Of a DNA stretch of 64,000 nucleotides, positions 36,830 through 46,021 are shown one piece after another. Every line of letters starts with the position of its first letter. Position 1 is the first letter of the stretch. The notes beneath the pieces were generated by a model. The model ran no database searches, was not told the origin of the DNA, and saw nothing but the letters and a program-made list of their open reading frames with translations. Source of the DNA: JALOLG01 sp963776935 (GTDB lineage: Bacteria > Actinomycetota > Acidimicrobiia > Acidimicrobiales > Ilumatobacteraceae); assembly GCA_963776935.1 (NCBI GenBank), contig CAVZOP010000002.1, forward strand, positions 1 through 64,000, in the 5' to 3' direction. Made by a program: the position numbers and the translations under genes.

Positions 36830-37387
36830 GTGACCGAGGAGGCGTTGCTCGAAGCCATCGAGAAGATGGAGAAGGCGGTCGAGCACGTCCAATCACTGTT
36901 CGCAACGGTGCGGACGGGGCGTGCCGCTCCAGCACTGGTCGAAAAGCTCAACGTCGACTACTACGGCTCGTCGGTGCCGCTCCAACAGCTGGCGGCGATC
37001 CAGGTTCCCGAGGCCCGCCAACTCCTGGTGCGGCCGCACGACCGCAACTCGCTCGGCGCGATCGAAAAGGCGATCCGCGACAGCGACCTCGGCGTGTCAC
37101 CGTCCAACGACGGCGTCGTGATCCGTCTCAACTTTCCACCACTCACCGAGGAGCGCCGCCGCGACTACGTCAAGGTGGTGAAACACATGGCAGAGGACGG
37201 TCGAATCGCGGTTCGCAACGTGCGCCGCGACGCCCGCAAGTCCATGGAATCCGCCGAGAAGGCCGGAGTGATCTCCGCCGACGAGCTGGAGCGCGCCGAG
37301 AAGGAACTCGAGAAGATCACCCACGAGCACGTCGATCGCATCGACGGCGCGTTGGGCCGCAAGGAGCACGAGCTCCTCGAGGTCTGA
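36830..37387 (+). CDS. frr: Ribosome recycling factor
   Basis: Splits the post-termination ribosome together with EF-G. The 185-residue length from the GTG is exactly that of the family, and RTGRAAPALVEKLNVDYYG, SVPLQQLAAIQVPEARQLLV, SPSNDGVVIRLNFPPLTEER, and KKLEKITHEHVDRID-like ending (EKELEKITHEHVDRID) are conserved. The longer frame upstream overlaps pyrH and is rejected. It lies 22 bp after pyrH. Confidence 0.96.
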   Translation: MTEEALLEAIEKMEKAVEHVQSLFATVRTGRAAPALVEKLNVDYYGSSVPLQQLAAIQVPEARQLLVRPHDRNSLGAIEKAIRDSDLGVSPSNDGVVIRLNFPPLTEERRRDYVKVVKHMAEDGRIAVRNVRRDARKSMESAEKAGVISADELERAEKELEKITHEHVDRIDGALGRKEHELLEV

Positions 37388-37454
37388 GCGCCGGCGATCC
37401 GGCACCGACGGGGTTACGTGCATGACCGAGGAGAGGACTGGGAAAGGAAAGCCG

Positions 37455-38807
37455 ATGACGGACGACACCTGGCGGCGGGATCGTGACGACGAGGAGGACG
37501 AGCCGCTTTTCGGCGAGCACGAGCCCACTCGCGACCACGAAGCCGTCGATGATGGTCTGACGTTCGGCGCCAGTGATACCGGGTCCCTCCCGCACTGGAC
37601 AGAACCGCCGACCGGCGAACTGCCCCGACTGGAGCGCGAGGCTGATGTCGCCGCCGCCGACGCGATCGGTGACGACGACGAGCTCGACGTGTGGTCGTCG
37701 TTCACGTCCGAATCGCCCGTCTGGAAGGACGATTCCCCCACCGAACCGGGGCCGGACGCGGTGCCCGGCGCTCGGCGTACCGGACAACACGACGTGGTCG
37801 CACCCACCGACCTCGAAAGCGCCGCCGCCCGCGAGCCGTCGAGGATCACCATCGGTACCGACCCGTCGGGCATGCCGCGCCGGCCACCGGTGCAGACCGG
37901 CCGACGACGCGGTGGCCAGCCGGCGGGTCGTGCGGTGAACAGCCCGCGCTCGGCTCCACAAGCGTCGAGTCGCAACATGCCGGTGGCCACGGCGGTCGGC
38001 GCCTTGATCGCAGCGGTGTTCGTCGCCGCGCTGATGTGGCGCCCACTCGGTGTGATCGCGATGGTCACCGTCATCATCGCCTTGGCGGCGATCGAGTTCT
38101 ACGACCGGGTCACCGAGAAGGGCTACCGCCCGGCGGTCGTCCCTGGGATCGCGGCGTGCGTCGCGGCTCCCCTCGCCACCTACTGGATCGGGGAACGCGC
38201 GCTCCCACTCGTGATCACGTTCGGGTTCATCGCCGCGTCGGCCGGCTTCATCGGCGGCCGGAGCATCGAGGTGGGCCCGATGCCCAACGCGTCGATCACG
38301 ACGCTCGGCATCGTCTGGATCGGTTTGCTGGGTTCGTTCGCGGCGCTGATCCTGCGCTTCTCCACGATCCCCGGATCGCCGACGTGGGGAACCGACACGC
38401 TGTTCCTGCTCGCCCTCGGGGTGGTCGCCAACGACATCGGGGCGCTGTTCGTGGGTTCGGCGGCGGGCCGGACCCCGCTGCGGGCGTGGATCAGCCCGCA
38501 CAAGACCGTCGAGGGGTTGATCGGTGGAGCGTTGCTCACCATCGTCGCCCTGGTGGTGGTCGGGATCGGGGAATGGAGCGACACCTGGACGTCGCGGGGG
38601 CACCTGTTGGCGCTGGCGCTCGTGATCTCGGTGATGGCGCCGATGGGTGACCTCGTCGAGAGCATGTTCAAGCGCAACCTCGACGTGAAGGACTTCGGCT
38701 CGATCATCAAGGGTCACGGCGGGGTGCTCGATCGGTTCGACGGGTTCTTGTTCACGCTCCCGGCCGTCTACTACTTGACGATCGTCCTCGAGCCCTGGAC
38801 CGCCTGA
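37455..38807 (+). CDS. cdsA: Phosphatidate cytidylyltransferase with disordered N-terminal extension
   Basis: Makes CDP-diacylglycerol for phospholipids. The membrane domain (about residues 175-450, seven to eight helices) carries ISPHKTVEGLIGGALLT, GDLVESMFKRNLDVKDFG and GHGGVLDRFDGFLF, the CTP-transferase signature. The first 170 residues are acidic, low-complexity and probably cytosolic; this is longer than usual. The ATG at 37455 has GGAAAG a few bases upstream and is preferred to the ATG at 37422, which has no such site. It sits between frr and dxr as in other actinobacteria. Confidence 0.94.
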   Translation: MTDDTWRRDRDDEEDEPLFGEHEPTRDHEAVDDGLTFGASDTGSLPHWTEPPTGELPRLEREADVAAADAIGDDDELDVWSSFTSESPVWKDDSPTEPGPDAVPGARRTGQHDVVAPTDLESAAAREPSRITIGTDPSGMPRRPPVQTGRRRGGQPAGRAVNSPRSAPQASSRNMPVATAVGALIAAVFVAALMWRPLGVIAMVTVIIALAAIEFYDRVTEKGYRPAVVPGIAACVAAPLATYWIGERALPLVITFGFIAASAGFIGGRSIEVGPMPNASITTLGIVWIGLLGSFAALILRFSTIPGSPTWGTDTLFLLALGVVANDIGALFVGSAAGRTPLRAWISPHKTVEGLIGGALLTIVALVVVGIGEWSDTWTSRGHLLALALVISVMAPMGDLVESMFKRNLDVKDFGSIIKGHGGVLDRFDGFLFTLPAVYYLTIVLEPWTA

Positions 38808-38826
38808 CCGCGCCCGGGTCGCACGC

Positions 38827-39978
38827 GTGACGCCGATCCGGGTCTCGATCGCCGGCTCCTCCGGATCGATCGGCACCCAGACGCTCGAGGTCATCCGCGG
38901 CGACCCCGACGCCTATGCCGTGGTCGGATTGGGAGTCGGGTCGTCCGTCGAGACGCTCATCGCCCAGGCCCGGGAGTTCCGTCCGCCGCTGGTCGCCGTG
39001 GCCGATGCGGGGCGCCGCGCCGAGGTCGCGGCCGCACTGCCGTTCGCCGAGGTCGTCGATGACCTGGCCGTTCTCGTCGAACCGGCGGACGTGGTCGTGA
39101 ACGGCGTCGTGGGCTTCGCCGGGCTCCCGGTGACCGTGGCCACGCTGACCGCCGGCAAGCGGTTGGCGCTGGCCAACAAGGAGAGCCTGATCGCGGCCGG
39201 ACCCGTGGTGCAGCCGTTGCGGGCCACGCCGGGCGCCGAGCTGATCCCCGTCGACAGCGAGCATTGCGCCGTCCACCAGTGCCTGCGGGCGTCGAGCGAC
39301 GTGGGTCGGGAGGTGGCCCGCATCGTGCTCACGGCGAGCGGCGGGCCGTTCCGCGGGCGGGCGGCGGGTGCACTGGCATCGGTCACGATCGACGATGCCC
39401 TGGCCCATCCGACGTGGGCGATGGGACCGAAGATCACGGTGGACTCCAGCACGCTGATGAACAAGGGACTCGAGGTGATCGAGGCCCACGAGCTGTTCGG
39501 CACTCCGTACGACCAGATCGAGGTCGTCGTCCACCCGCAGTCGATCGTGCACTCGATGGTCGAGTACATCGACGGATCGACGATCGCCCAGCTCAGCATG
39601 CCCGACATGCGCCTCCCGATCGGCTACGCGCTCGGTCATCCGCATCGGATCGCCACGCCGTTCGGCCGCATCGACTGGGCCCAGCTGGGCCGGCTCGACT
39701 TCGAGGTCCCGGACACCACGACGTTCCGCTGCCTCCCGCTCGCCTACGAGGCGGGGCGCATCGGAGGCAGTGCCCCGGCCTGGCTGAGCGCCGCCAACGA
39801 GGTCGCCGTCGACGCTTTTCTCGCCGGGCGGATTCGGTGGAATCAGATCCCTGACGTGTGCGTTGCAGTCCTCGGACGGCATGATGACGAATTGCCCCGT
39901 ACGATCGACGATGTCAAAGCCGCCGATCAAGCGGCACGGCGGGCAGCCGATCTAGTGATCGAGGAAATCACGACGTGA
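38827..39978 (+). CDS. dxr: 1-deoxy-D-xylulose 5-phosphate reductoisomerase
   Basis: Second step of the MEP isoprenoid pathway, using NADPH. The Rossmann start VSIAGSSGSIGTQTLEVIR, LALANKESLIAAGP, IPVDSEHCAVHQCL, LTASGGPFRG, TWAMGPKITVDSSTLMNKGL and HPQSIVHSMVEYIDGS are all intact. It has 383 residues with a GTG start 19 bp after cdsA. The next gene overlaps its stop by 4 bases (GTGA). ispG lies two genes on, so two MEP genes are in the same run. Confidence 0.96.
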   Translation: MTPIRVSIAGSSGSIGTQTLEVIRGDPDAYAVVGLGVGSSVETLIAQAREFRPPLVAVADAGRRAEVAAALPFAEVVDDLAVLVEPADVVVNGVVGFAGLPVTVATLTAGKRLALANKESLIAAGPVVQPLRATPGAELIPVDSEHCAVHQCLRASSDVGREVARIVLTASGGPFRGRAAGALASVTIDDALAHPTWAMGPKITVDSSTLMNKGLEVIEAHELFGTPYDQIEVVVHPQSIVHSMVEYIDGSTIAQLSMPDMRLPIGYALGHPHRIATPFGRIDWAQLGRLDFEVPDTTTFRCLPLAYEAGRIGGSAPAWLSAANEVAVDAFLAGRIRWNQIPDVCVAVLGRHDDELPRTIDDVKAADQAARRAADLVIEEITT

Positions 39979-41236
39979 GCAGGTACGAGAAGTTCCAGAA
40001 CGAGGTCGTCGCCGGCGGATCGGTGACGGAATCGCCAGACGACGAGCTCGTCGGTGGTTGGCGCGGCGCGCTCGGCGTGATCGGCCTCATCGGGCTGCTG
40101 GTGGTCCTTGGCATGTTCAACGTGTGGTGGCTGGTGTTCGTGGTCGGCGTGCTGGTCGCGATCTTCTTCCACGAGCTCGGGCACTTCGTGACCGCCAAGT
40201 GGACGGGGATGAAGGCGACCCAGTTCTTCATCGGATTCGGGCCGCGCCTGTGGAGCTTCCGGCGCGGCGAGACCGAGTACGGCGTGCGGGCGCTCCCACT
40301 CGGCGCCTTCGTCCGGATCATCGGCATGAACAACATGGACGACGTGCCCGAGGCCGACGAGCCCCGCACCTACCGGCAGCAGAGCTACCCGAAGCGCCTG
40401 CTCGTGATCTCCGCCGGTTCGATCATGCACATGATCATGGCGGTGCTGCTCCTGTTCGCCGTCTACTCGATCGACGGTGAGCAGGTCGAGCGCAATGGTG
40501 CCGACATCAACGACGTGCTCCCGGGTGCCCCGGCCGCCCTGGCCGGCATCCGCGGCGGACGACATCGTCGTTGCCATCGGCGGCGCGACGGTCAACAGCC
40601 CCGACGATCTCGGTGACGCCGTCCAGCAGCTGGATCCCGGCGACACCGTCGTGTTCGCCGTCGTTCGCGACGGAGAAGCATTGGCGATCCCGGTGACGGT
40701 CGCCGAGAACACCGATTCCGAGTCCGACGCTGATGGGCAAGCCGTTCGTCGGCGTGGCTTCCAGCGACGTGTTCGAGACGGTCGATCACTCGATCGCCGG
40801 CGCCGCCGTCAACAGCGTGACCGACATCTTCCCGACGGCGTGGGAGTCGTCGAAGGGTGTCATCAAGGTCCTCAACCCGGTCAACGTGTTCACCCACCTC
40901 AACGGCACCAATGACGACCTCGAGACGCGACCGACCACGCTCGTGGGTGTCACCGGTCTCAGCGACGACGTCGGCGACGCCGCCGGGTTCATGGGAATCC
41001 TGTTCCTACTCGCCGTGCTGAACGTGTTCGTCGGCGTGTTCAACATGTTCCCGCTGCTGCCGCTCGACGGCGGGCACGCCGCGATCGCCACGTACGAGCG
41101 GGTCCGCGAGCGCGACGGTCGGCGGTACTACGCCGACGTGTCCAAGATGATGCCGTTCGCGATGGCGGTGATGACCGTGCTGCTGTTCCTGTTCGCCTCA
41201 GGGCTGTATCTCGACATCACCGACCCCATCGGCTGA
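39975..41236 (+). CDS. rseP: Site-2 metalloprotease RseP/M50 (two frameshifts)
   Basis: A membrane zinc protease that cuts regulators within the membrane. The first frame has the active-site helix AIFFHELGHFVTAKWTGMKA and LPLGAFVRIIGMNN; a PDZ domain follows. The frame shifts near 40554 (removal of one G gives AGIRADDIVVAIGGATV) and again near 40727 before MGKPFVGVASSD. The last frame ends with VFNMFPLLPLDGGH, the C-terminal zinc-ligand motif, and a final helix. Repaired length is about 420 residues. Since the gene is a conserved core gene with both catalytic motifs intact, the shifts are more likely read errors than decay. Confidence 0.88.
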
Positions 41237-41249
41237 CGAAGGCCGTCTG

Positions 41250-42479
41250 ATGCAGGTTGCCGACTGGACCACCGAACGGCGCAAGACCCGCCAGATCTCC
41301 GTCGGCAAGGTCGCCGTCGGGGGTGACGCGCCGATCACGGTGCAGTCGATGACGATCACCAAGACCGCCGACGTCGAGGGCACGCTCCAACAGATCTACG
41401 CACTGGCGGCGGCGGGGTGCGACATCGTCCGTTGCACGTGCAACGAGGCGGAAGCCGCCGAAGGACTCGCCCAGATCGTGCCGCGCTCGCCGATCCCGGT
41501 GATCGCCGACATCCACCACCAGTACCGCATGGCGCTGGCGGCGATGCAGGCCGGTGTCCACGGGTTGCGACTCAACCCGGGCAACATCCGTCGCCCCGAG
41601 CACATCAAGGCGGTCGCCAGCGAGGCCCGCGATCGTGGCGTGCCGATCCGCATCGGTGTCAACGCCGGGTCGCTCGATCCCGAGCTCTACGAGAAGTACG
41701 GCGGGCCGACACCCGAGGCGATGGTGGAGTCGGCGCAGCGTGAGATCGCCTACTTCGAGGAGGTCGACTTCGATCTCGTCAAGATCTCCGTCAAGGCATC
41801 GAGCGTGCCGCTGATGGTCGAGGCCTACCGCCAGCTGTCGGCGGTCACCGACTTCCCGCTGCACCTCGGCGTCACCGAGGCCGGTCCGCCGCCAGCCGGA
41901 CTGGTGAAGGGGACGGCGGGGATCGCGACGCTGCTGATGGAGGGCATCGGCGACACGATCAGGTACTCGCTCACCGCCGATCCGGTCGAGGAGGCCAGGG
42001 CCGGCCGCCAGCTGCTCGAGGCGCTCGGCTTGCGCGAACGCAAGAACGTCGACCTCATCGCCTGCCCGTCGTGCGGGCGCGCCGAGGTCGACGTGATCGA
42101 CATCGCCCAGCGGGCGATGGAGGCGTTCGGCGAGCGGCAGCTGCCGCTCCAGGTCGCCGTGATGGGGTGCGTCGTCAACGGGCCCGGCGAGGCACGCGAG
42201 GCCGACCTCGGCATCGCCGCCGGCAACAAGCGCGGTCACCTCTTCGTCAAGGGTCGCAACATCGCCGTCGTGCCCGAGAGCGAGATGGTCGACGCGCTGG
42301 TCGAGTGGGCCGAGTTCATCAACGAGCACGGCACCGATGCCGCGATCGCCAGGGCCGACACCGCGCTCGCCGAGCGCGAAGCGGCCAAGGATCGCTCGAT
42401 GTTGATCGACAGTCAGGGTTCCGACGCCAACCATTCGCAAGAGAAGATCGTCGAGATCCGCAAGACCGTTTCCGGCTGA
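41250..42479 (+). CDS. ispG: 4-hydroxy-3-methylbut-2-enyl diphosphate synthase
   Basis: Late step of the MEP pathway, an iron-sulfur enzyme. It shows VQSMTITKTADVEGTLQQI, CDIVRCTCNEAEAA, PVIADIHHQYRMAL, LRLNPGNI, GVNAGSLDPEL, and the cluster cysteines in IACPSCGRAEVD and MGCVVNGPGEAREADLG. It is 409 residues, complete, with an ATG start 13 bp after rseP. The last 35 residues are polar and variable. It is the third MEP-linked gene in this run after dxr and rseP's usual neighbourhood. Confidence 0.96.
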   Translation: MQVADWTTERRKTRQISVGKVAVGGDAPITVQSMTITKTADVEGTLQQIYALAAAGCDIVRCTCNEAEAAEGLAQIVPRSPIPVIADIHHQYRMALAAMQAGVHGLRLNPGNIRRPEHIKAVASEARDRGVPIRIGVNAGSLDPELYEKYGGPTPEAMVESAQREIAYFEEVDFDLVKISVKASSVPLMVEAYRQLSAVTDFPLHLGVTEAGPPPAGLVKGTAGIATLLMEGIGDTIRYSLTADPVEEARAGRQLLEALGLRERKNVDLIACPSCGRAEVDVIDIAQRAMEAFGERQLPLQVAVMGCVVNGPGEAREADLGIAAGNKRGHLFVKGRNIAVVPESEMVDALVEWAEFINEHGTDAAIARADTALAEREAAKDRSMLIDSQGSDANHSQEKIVEIRKTVSG

Positions 42480-42536
42480 GCCGACGGCGCCGATCCGGGT
42501 TCGTCATGGTCCCGTGACGGCTGTGAGGATGCGGTC

Positions 42537-43265
42537 ATGGACCCCCGTGAGACCTCCACCGCGATCGCCCTCAAGACCGGCGACATCGGTTCCGCGTTCT
42601 ACTTCCATCCCGACACGCTGGCGATGGCCAAGGGTCACGGGCTCGACGGCTTCCGGATGTACTTCCTCGGTCGTGGAGGAGTGCTCGGCGACGTCGAGCC
42701 CGACGTCGTGTCGAGCGCGTTCGGCTACTTCGAACCGGGCCTGCTGGCGCACATGTGGAACACGGCCAAGGCGATCATGCCGCCGCGCGACGCGGCCCGC
42801 GCCTACATGGCCGCCAATCACGAACTCGGTCGCGCCAAGCTCGCCGACGTCTCGGGGCTCGACGAGTACGGAGATGCCGCGGCGGCCGTGATCGACTCGG
42901 TCGACGTCGGCGCCTACCCGCTGTTCGCAGGCGTGCGTGCCGAGCCGGTGCCGAACGACGCGGCGGCGCGGGCGATCCACCTGGCGATGGTGCTGCGCGA
43001 GATGCGCGGCAGCGTGCACCTCGCCGCCATACGCGCCGCCGGGATGACGACGCTGACGGCGCACGCGATCAAGCGGCCGACCGAGGTCGAGCTGTTCGGC
43101 TGGAAGCAGACACCCGACGTCACCGACGACGACCGGGCGCGACACGCCCAGGCCGAGTCGATGACGAACGACATGCTCGCGCCGTCGTTCGGCGTGCTCG
43201 ACGACGCGGGCGCGGCGGCGCTCGTCGCCGGCACCGACGCGATGCACGCCGCGCTGAAGGGGTAG
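42537..43265 (+). CDS. SCO6745-like family protein
   Basis: A 242-residue helical protein resembling the actinobacterial SCO6745 family from memory: FYFHPDTLAMAKGHGLDGFR, MYFLGRGGVLGDVEPDVVSS, FGYFEPGLLAHMWNTAKAIM, and the C-terminal GSVHLAAIRAAGMTTLTAHA. No catalytic motif is known to me for this family; members are often labelled as helix-turn-helix or hypothetical. The ATG start gives a well-formed N-terminus. It ends the + strand run, and palindrome B2 lies between it and convergent manA. Confidence 0.78.
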   Translation: MDPRETSTAIALKTGDIGSAFYFHPDTLAMAKGHGLDGFRMYFLGRGGVLGDVEPDVVSSAFGYFEPGLLAHMWNTAKAIMPPRDAARAYMAANHELGRAKLADVSGLDEYGDAAAAVIDSVDVGAYPLFAGVRAEPVPNDAAARAIHLAMVLREMRGSVHLAAIRAAGMTTLTAHAIKRPTEVELFGWKQTPDVTDDDRARHAQAESMTNDMLAPSFGVLDDAGAAALVAGTDAMHAALKG

Positions 43266-43317
43266 TCCGCCGGCGACCGCGCCGCCCCGGGTGAGTCGCC
43301 GCCCCGGGTGTCGATCC

Positions 43318-43378
43318 AAATCGAACAGTTCGACGTGCCGCGGCAGACGCTGTCGAGCCAGGTCGAACTGTTCGATTT
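43318..43378. repeat. 61-bp palindromic element, family B copy 2
   Basis: Perfect 17-bp arms (43318-43334 and 43362-43378) enclose 27 bases, with the same TCGAACAGTTCGA core as copy 1 at 23.8 kb. It lies between convergent genes. Confidence 0.85.
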
Positions 43379-43413
43379 GCGTCGCGTCGACGTGGGCGCG
43401 GCGCCGCTTGTCG

Positions 43414-44364
43414 TTAGCTGGAGACGGCGTACGTCGTCGCGGTGACGAGACGCTCGTCGCCGGGGGCGAGGTACCACGCCGCGCCGGTGAGGTCGATCGA
43501 GACCTCGTGGTCGACCGCACGATGGATGTCGCCGGGTTCGAGTCGCACCAGCTGCACGTCGTCGTCGAGCGGGTAGTGGCCGTTGCCGGCGACCACCGGT
43601 TCGGCGAGCGGGGCCGTGTCGGCGATGCGCAGCAGCTCGTCGACGTCGATCGGCTTGGTCGTCAACCCGGCGCGCACCACGTTGTCGCTGGCGCCCATCA
43701 GCTCGATCGCGGCCCCGCGCAGGTAGGCGTGGAGATTGCCCGGCCGGAGGCGGAGCGCGTCGCCGGGCGCCAGGCGGACCAGGTTCAACAGCAATGTGGC
43801 GACGACACTCGGGTCATCGGGATAGCGCTCGGTCAGGCGTCCCACCCATACCGCCTCGGCCCGGCTGCTCGTCGCACACGCCTCGAGGACGGGCGGCAGT
43901 TCGATCGTGCCTGCGTACAGCTCGGTCAGGACCCCGCGGGGCCCTTCGGCCGACAGGACGTCCACCAGGCGACCGACACCGAGCTCCTCGAAGAGCGCGG
44001 CCGTCGCGTCGACGGGGCGGATCCCGCACAACGCTTCGAAGTCGGTGAGTGCGCAGAGCAGTTCCGGCTTGGCGTTCGGGTCCGGGTAGACGCCCCGTTC
44101 GTAGCCATCGCGAGCCTGATCGGCGTCGGGGTGCGCCTGCAGCGACAGCGGTTCGGCAGCGGCCAGGACCTTCAGGAGGTACGGGAGCTCGCCGGCGATG
44201 TCGCGCAGCGGCCGCCCGTCGTCGAGCGTTGCCGGGCCACTCGGGTGCGTACCGATCCACAACTCGGCCCATGGCTCGCCGTCGGGCTCGACGCCCAGCA
44301 ACGAGGGGATGAATATCGGGTCGCCCCAGGCGTAGTGCTGAACGACGCCGTGGACCCGCTGCAC
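43414..44364 (-). CDS. manA: Mannose-6-phosphate isomerase, class I
   Basis: Zinc enzyme linking fructose-6-phosphate and mannose-6-phosphate, for mannosylated cell-wall lipids and sugars. It has GVVQHYAWGD, WAELWIGTHPSGP, LPYLLKVLAAAEPLSLQAHP (zinc ligands in LQAHPD), ALTDFEALCGIRP, and RPGNLHAYLRG with IELMGASDNVVRAGL. I chose the GTG at 44364, which gives the family's usual N-terminus. The frame is also open to an ATG at 44430, but that ATG overlaps the ATG of the divergent lipoprotein gene on the other strand, leaving no promoter space. Confidence 0.92.
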   Translation of the reverse strand: MQRVHGVVQHYAWGDPIFIPSLLGVEPDGEPWAELWIGTHPSGPATLDDGRPLRDIAGELPYLLKVLAAAEPLSLQAHPDADQARDGYERGVYPDPNAKPELLCALTDFEALCGIRPVDATAALFEELGVGRLVDVLSAEGPRGVLTELYAGTIELPPVLEACATSSRAEAVWVGRLTERYPDDPSVVATLLLNLVRLAPGDALRLRPGNLHAYLRGAAIELMGASDNVVRAGLTTKPIDVDELLRIADTAPLAEPVVAGNGHYPLDDDVQLVRLEPGDIHRAVDHEVSIDLTGAAWYLAPGDERLVTATTYAVSS

Positions 44365-44428
44365 GTTCCAACCGTACTGCCGCACGCTGGCCGGGAACCA
44401 TGAGGCGTGCGTCGACGTCAGAACAATC

Positions 44429-45319
44429 ATGAAACGCCACCCCCTGACCCCCCTTGCCGTCGCTGCGGTCGTCGCCCTCGGGCTGTCGGCGTGCGGTGAC
44501 GGCTCCGACTCGACGTCCGCCACTCAACCGACCACCGATGTGACGCTCCCGCCGGTCGACACGACCCCCGATGACACGAGCGCCGAGGGCATCCAACACC
44601 CGACCGGCGCCGACGACGTCGTGCTCCGGATCGGCTACGAAGGCGGCTTCGTCCCTGTCGAGCACGCGTTCTTGAACCTGCCGACGCTGCTCGTCACCGG
44701 CGACGGCCGCGTGATCGTCGAGGGACCGCAGATCGAGATCTATCCGGGTCCGTTGCTGCCGAACCTGCAGCAGCGCACGATCAGCGAAGCCGGGATCCAG
44801 GCCTTGCTGCGCCTCGCCGAGGAGCACGACCTGTTCCGCGACGTGACCTACGAGAACCCGACGAACATCGCCGACGCCCCGGACACGGTGGTCACGATCG
44901 CGGCCAACGGCGACACCTTCGAACACAGCGCGTACGCGCTCGGCTTGGGTGGCGACGGGACCGAGACGGATGAGGACCGGGCGCAGCTGGCGTCGTTCGT
45001 CGAGCAGGCAGCTGACGTCGTGACAGCCGCCGGAGCCGACACGCTCGGTCCCGAGGAGCCCTTCGAGGCGACGTCGTACCTGATCCGCGCGGCTGTCGCC
45101 GACGAGTCCGTGGTTGGCGACGACGTGGCCCCGACGCTCGTCGACTGGCCCGCCGACGCGCCGGTGCGCCTCGCCGACGCCTCCGAGTGCGCCACCCTTC
45201 CGGTCGAGTCGTTCCGCGACCTGTTCACCTCCGCCACCCAGCTCACCTGGTTCGTCGACGACGGCATCACCTACCAGCTGACCGTCAAACCCCAACTCCC
45301 CGGCGTCCCCACCTGCTGA
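44429..45319 (+). CDS. Lipoprotein, unknown function
   Basis: A 296-residue protein with a clear lipoprotein signal (HPLTPLAVAAVVALGLSACG, lipobox LSAC) and a Thr/Asp-rich linker, so it is anchored outside the membrane. The mature part (LRIGYEGGFVPVEHAFLNLP, LLVTGDGRVIVEGPQIEIYP, LPNLQQRTISEAGIQALLRL) resembles hypothetical actinobacterial lipoproteins, without a known role. The C-terminal half has cysteines in DASECATL and VPTC that could pair. It is divergent from manA and convergent with the MBL gene. Confidence 0.8.
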   Translation: MKRHPLTPLAVAAVVALGLSACGDGSDSTSATQPTTDVTLPPVDTTPDDTSAEGIQHPTGADDVVLRIGYEGGFVPVEHAFLNLPTLLVTGDGRVIVEGPQIEIYPGPLLPNLQQRTISEAGIQALLRLAEEHDLFRDVTYENPTNIADAPDTVVTIAANGDTFEHSAYALGLGGDGTETDEDRAQLASFVEQAADVVTAAGADTLGPEEPFEATSYLIRAAVADESVVGDDVAPTLVDWPADAPVRLADASECATLPVESFRDLFTSATQLTWFVDDGITYQLTVKPQLPGVPTC

Positions 45320-45331
45320 CCCCACCCACCC

Positions 45332-45380
45332 GTTCTGTCTGCCTCAGATGAGCCGTCGCTGAATCTGAGGCAGACAGTTC
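45332..45380. repeat. 49-bp palindromic element, family A copy 4
   Basis: Perfect 14-bp arms (45335-45348 and 45364-45377) with CCT/AGG where copy 2 has CTT/AAG, a compensatory pair of changes that keeps the stem. It fills the gap between two convergent genes, so it may end both transcripts. Confidence 0.87.
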
Positions 45381-45385
45381 GGGGG

Positions 45386-46012
45386 TTAGAGGCCGAGTTC
45401 GGCGGCGCGGGCGAGGACGGCGTCGCGTTCGGCGCCGATCGTGGTCGTGTCACCGTGGCCGGTGTGCACGACCGTGTGGTCGGGGAGCGTGAGGAGCGAG
45501 GTGATGATCGACCGCAGGATCGTGGGCTCGTCGCTGTAACTCCGACCGGTGGCGCCGGGACCGCCACAGAACAGCGTGTCGCCGGTGAAGACGTCGCCGG
45601 TGTCGGCGTCGTAGAAGCAGCAGCATCCCGGCGAATGACCCGGCGTGTGGACGACCCCGAGACCGTGTCCGGCGACGACGATCTCGGAGTTCGGCTCGAC
45701 GTCGCCGTCGGGTGAATCGGCGGGCCATACGACATCCCACAACATGCGATCGGCGGGGTGGAGCAGCACGGGTGCGTCGACCGCGTCGCGCAGTGGGACG
45801 GCGGCGTTGATGTGGTCGTTGTGGCCGTGGGTGAGCACGATCGCCCGGACCCGCCGCCCGTTGACCGCGGCGACGATCGGCTGGTGATCGTGGGCGGCGT
45901 CGAACACCACGACCTCGCGGTCGTCGCCGACGATCCAGATGTTGTTGGTGACGTCCCAGCTCCCGCCGTCGAGCGCGAAGACGCCGTCAGTGGTGACGAG
46001 TTCGATCGGCAC
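45386..46012 (-). CDS. MBL-fold metallohydrolase, partner of mycothiol formaldehyde dehydrogenase
   Basis: A 208-residue glyoxalase II-like hydrolase. The metal motif is LTHGHNDHINAA, with further ligands in TPGHSPGCCCFY and FTGDTLFCGG and HTGHGDTTTIG. It starts 9 bp after mscR ends on the same strand. A hydrolase gene paired with mscR is common in actinobacteria and is thought to release formate from S-formylmycothiol (inference from context). The CCC run after PGHSPG is a small oddity. The gene looks complete. Confidence 0.88.
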   Translation of the reverse strand: MPIELVTTDGVFALDGGSWDVTNNIWIVGDDREVVVFDAAHDHQPIVAAVNGRRVRAIVLTHGHNDHINAAVPLRDAVDAPVLLHPADRMLWDVVWPADSPDGDVEPNSEIVVAGHGLGVVHTPGHSPGCCCFYDADTGDVFTGDTLFCGGPGATGRSYSDEPTILRSIITSLLTLPDHTVVHTGHGDTTTIGAERDAVLARAAELGL

Positions 46013-46021
46013 GTCGCCGGC

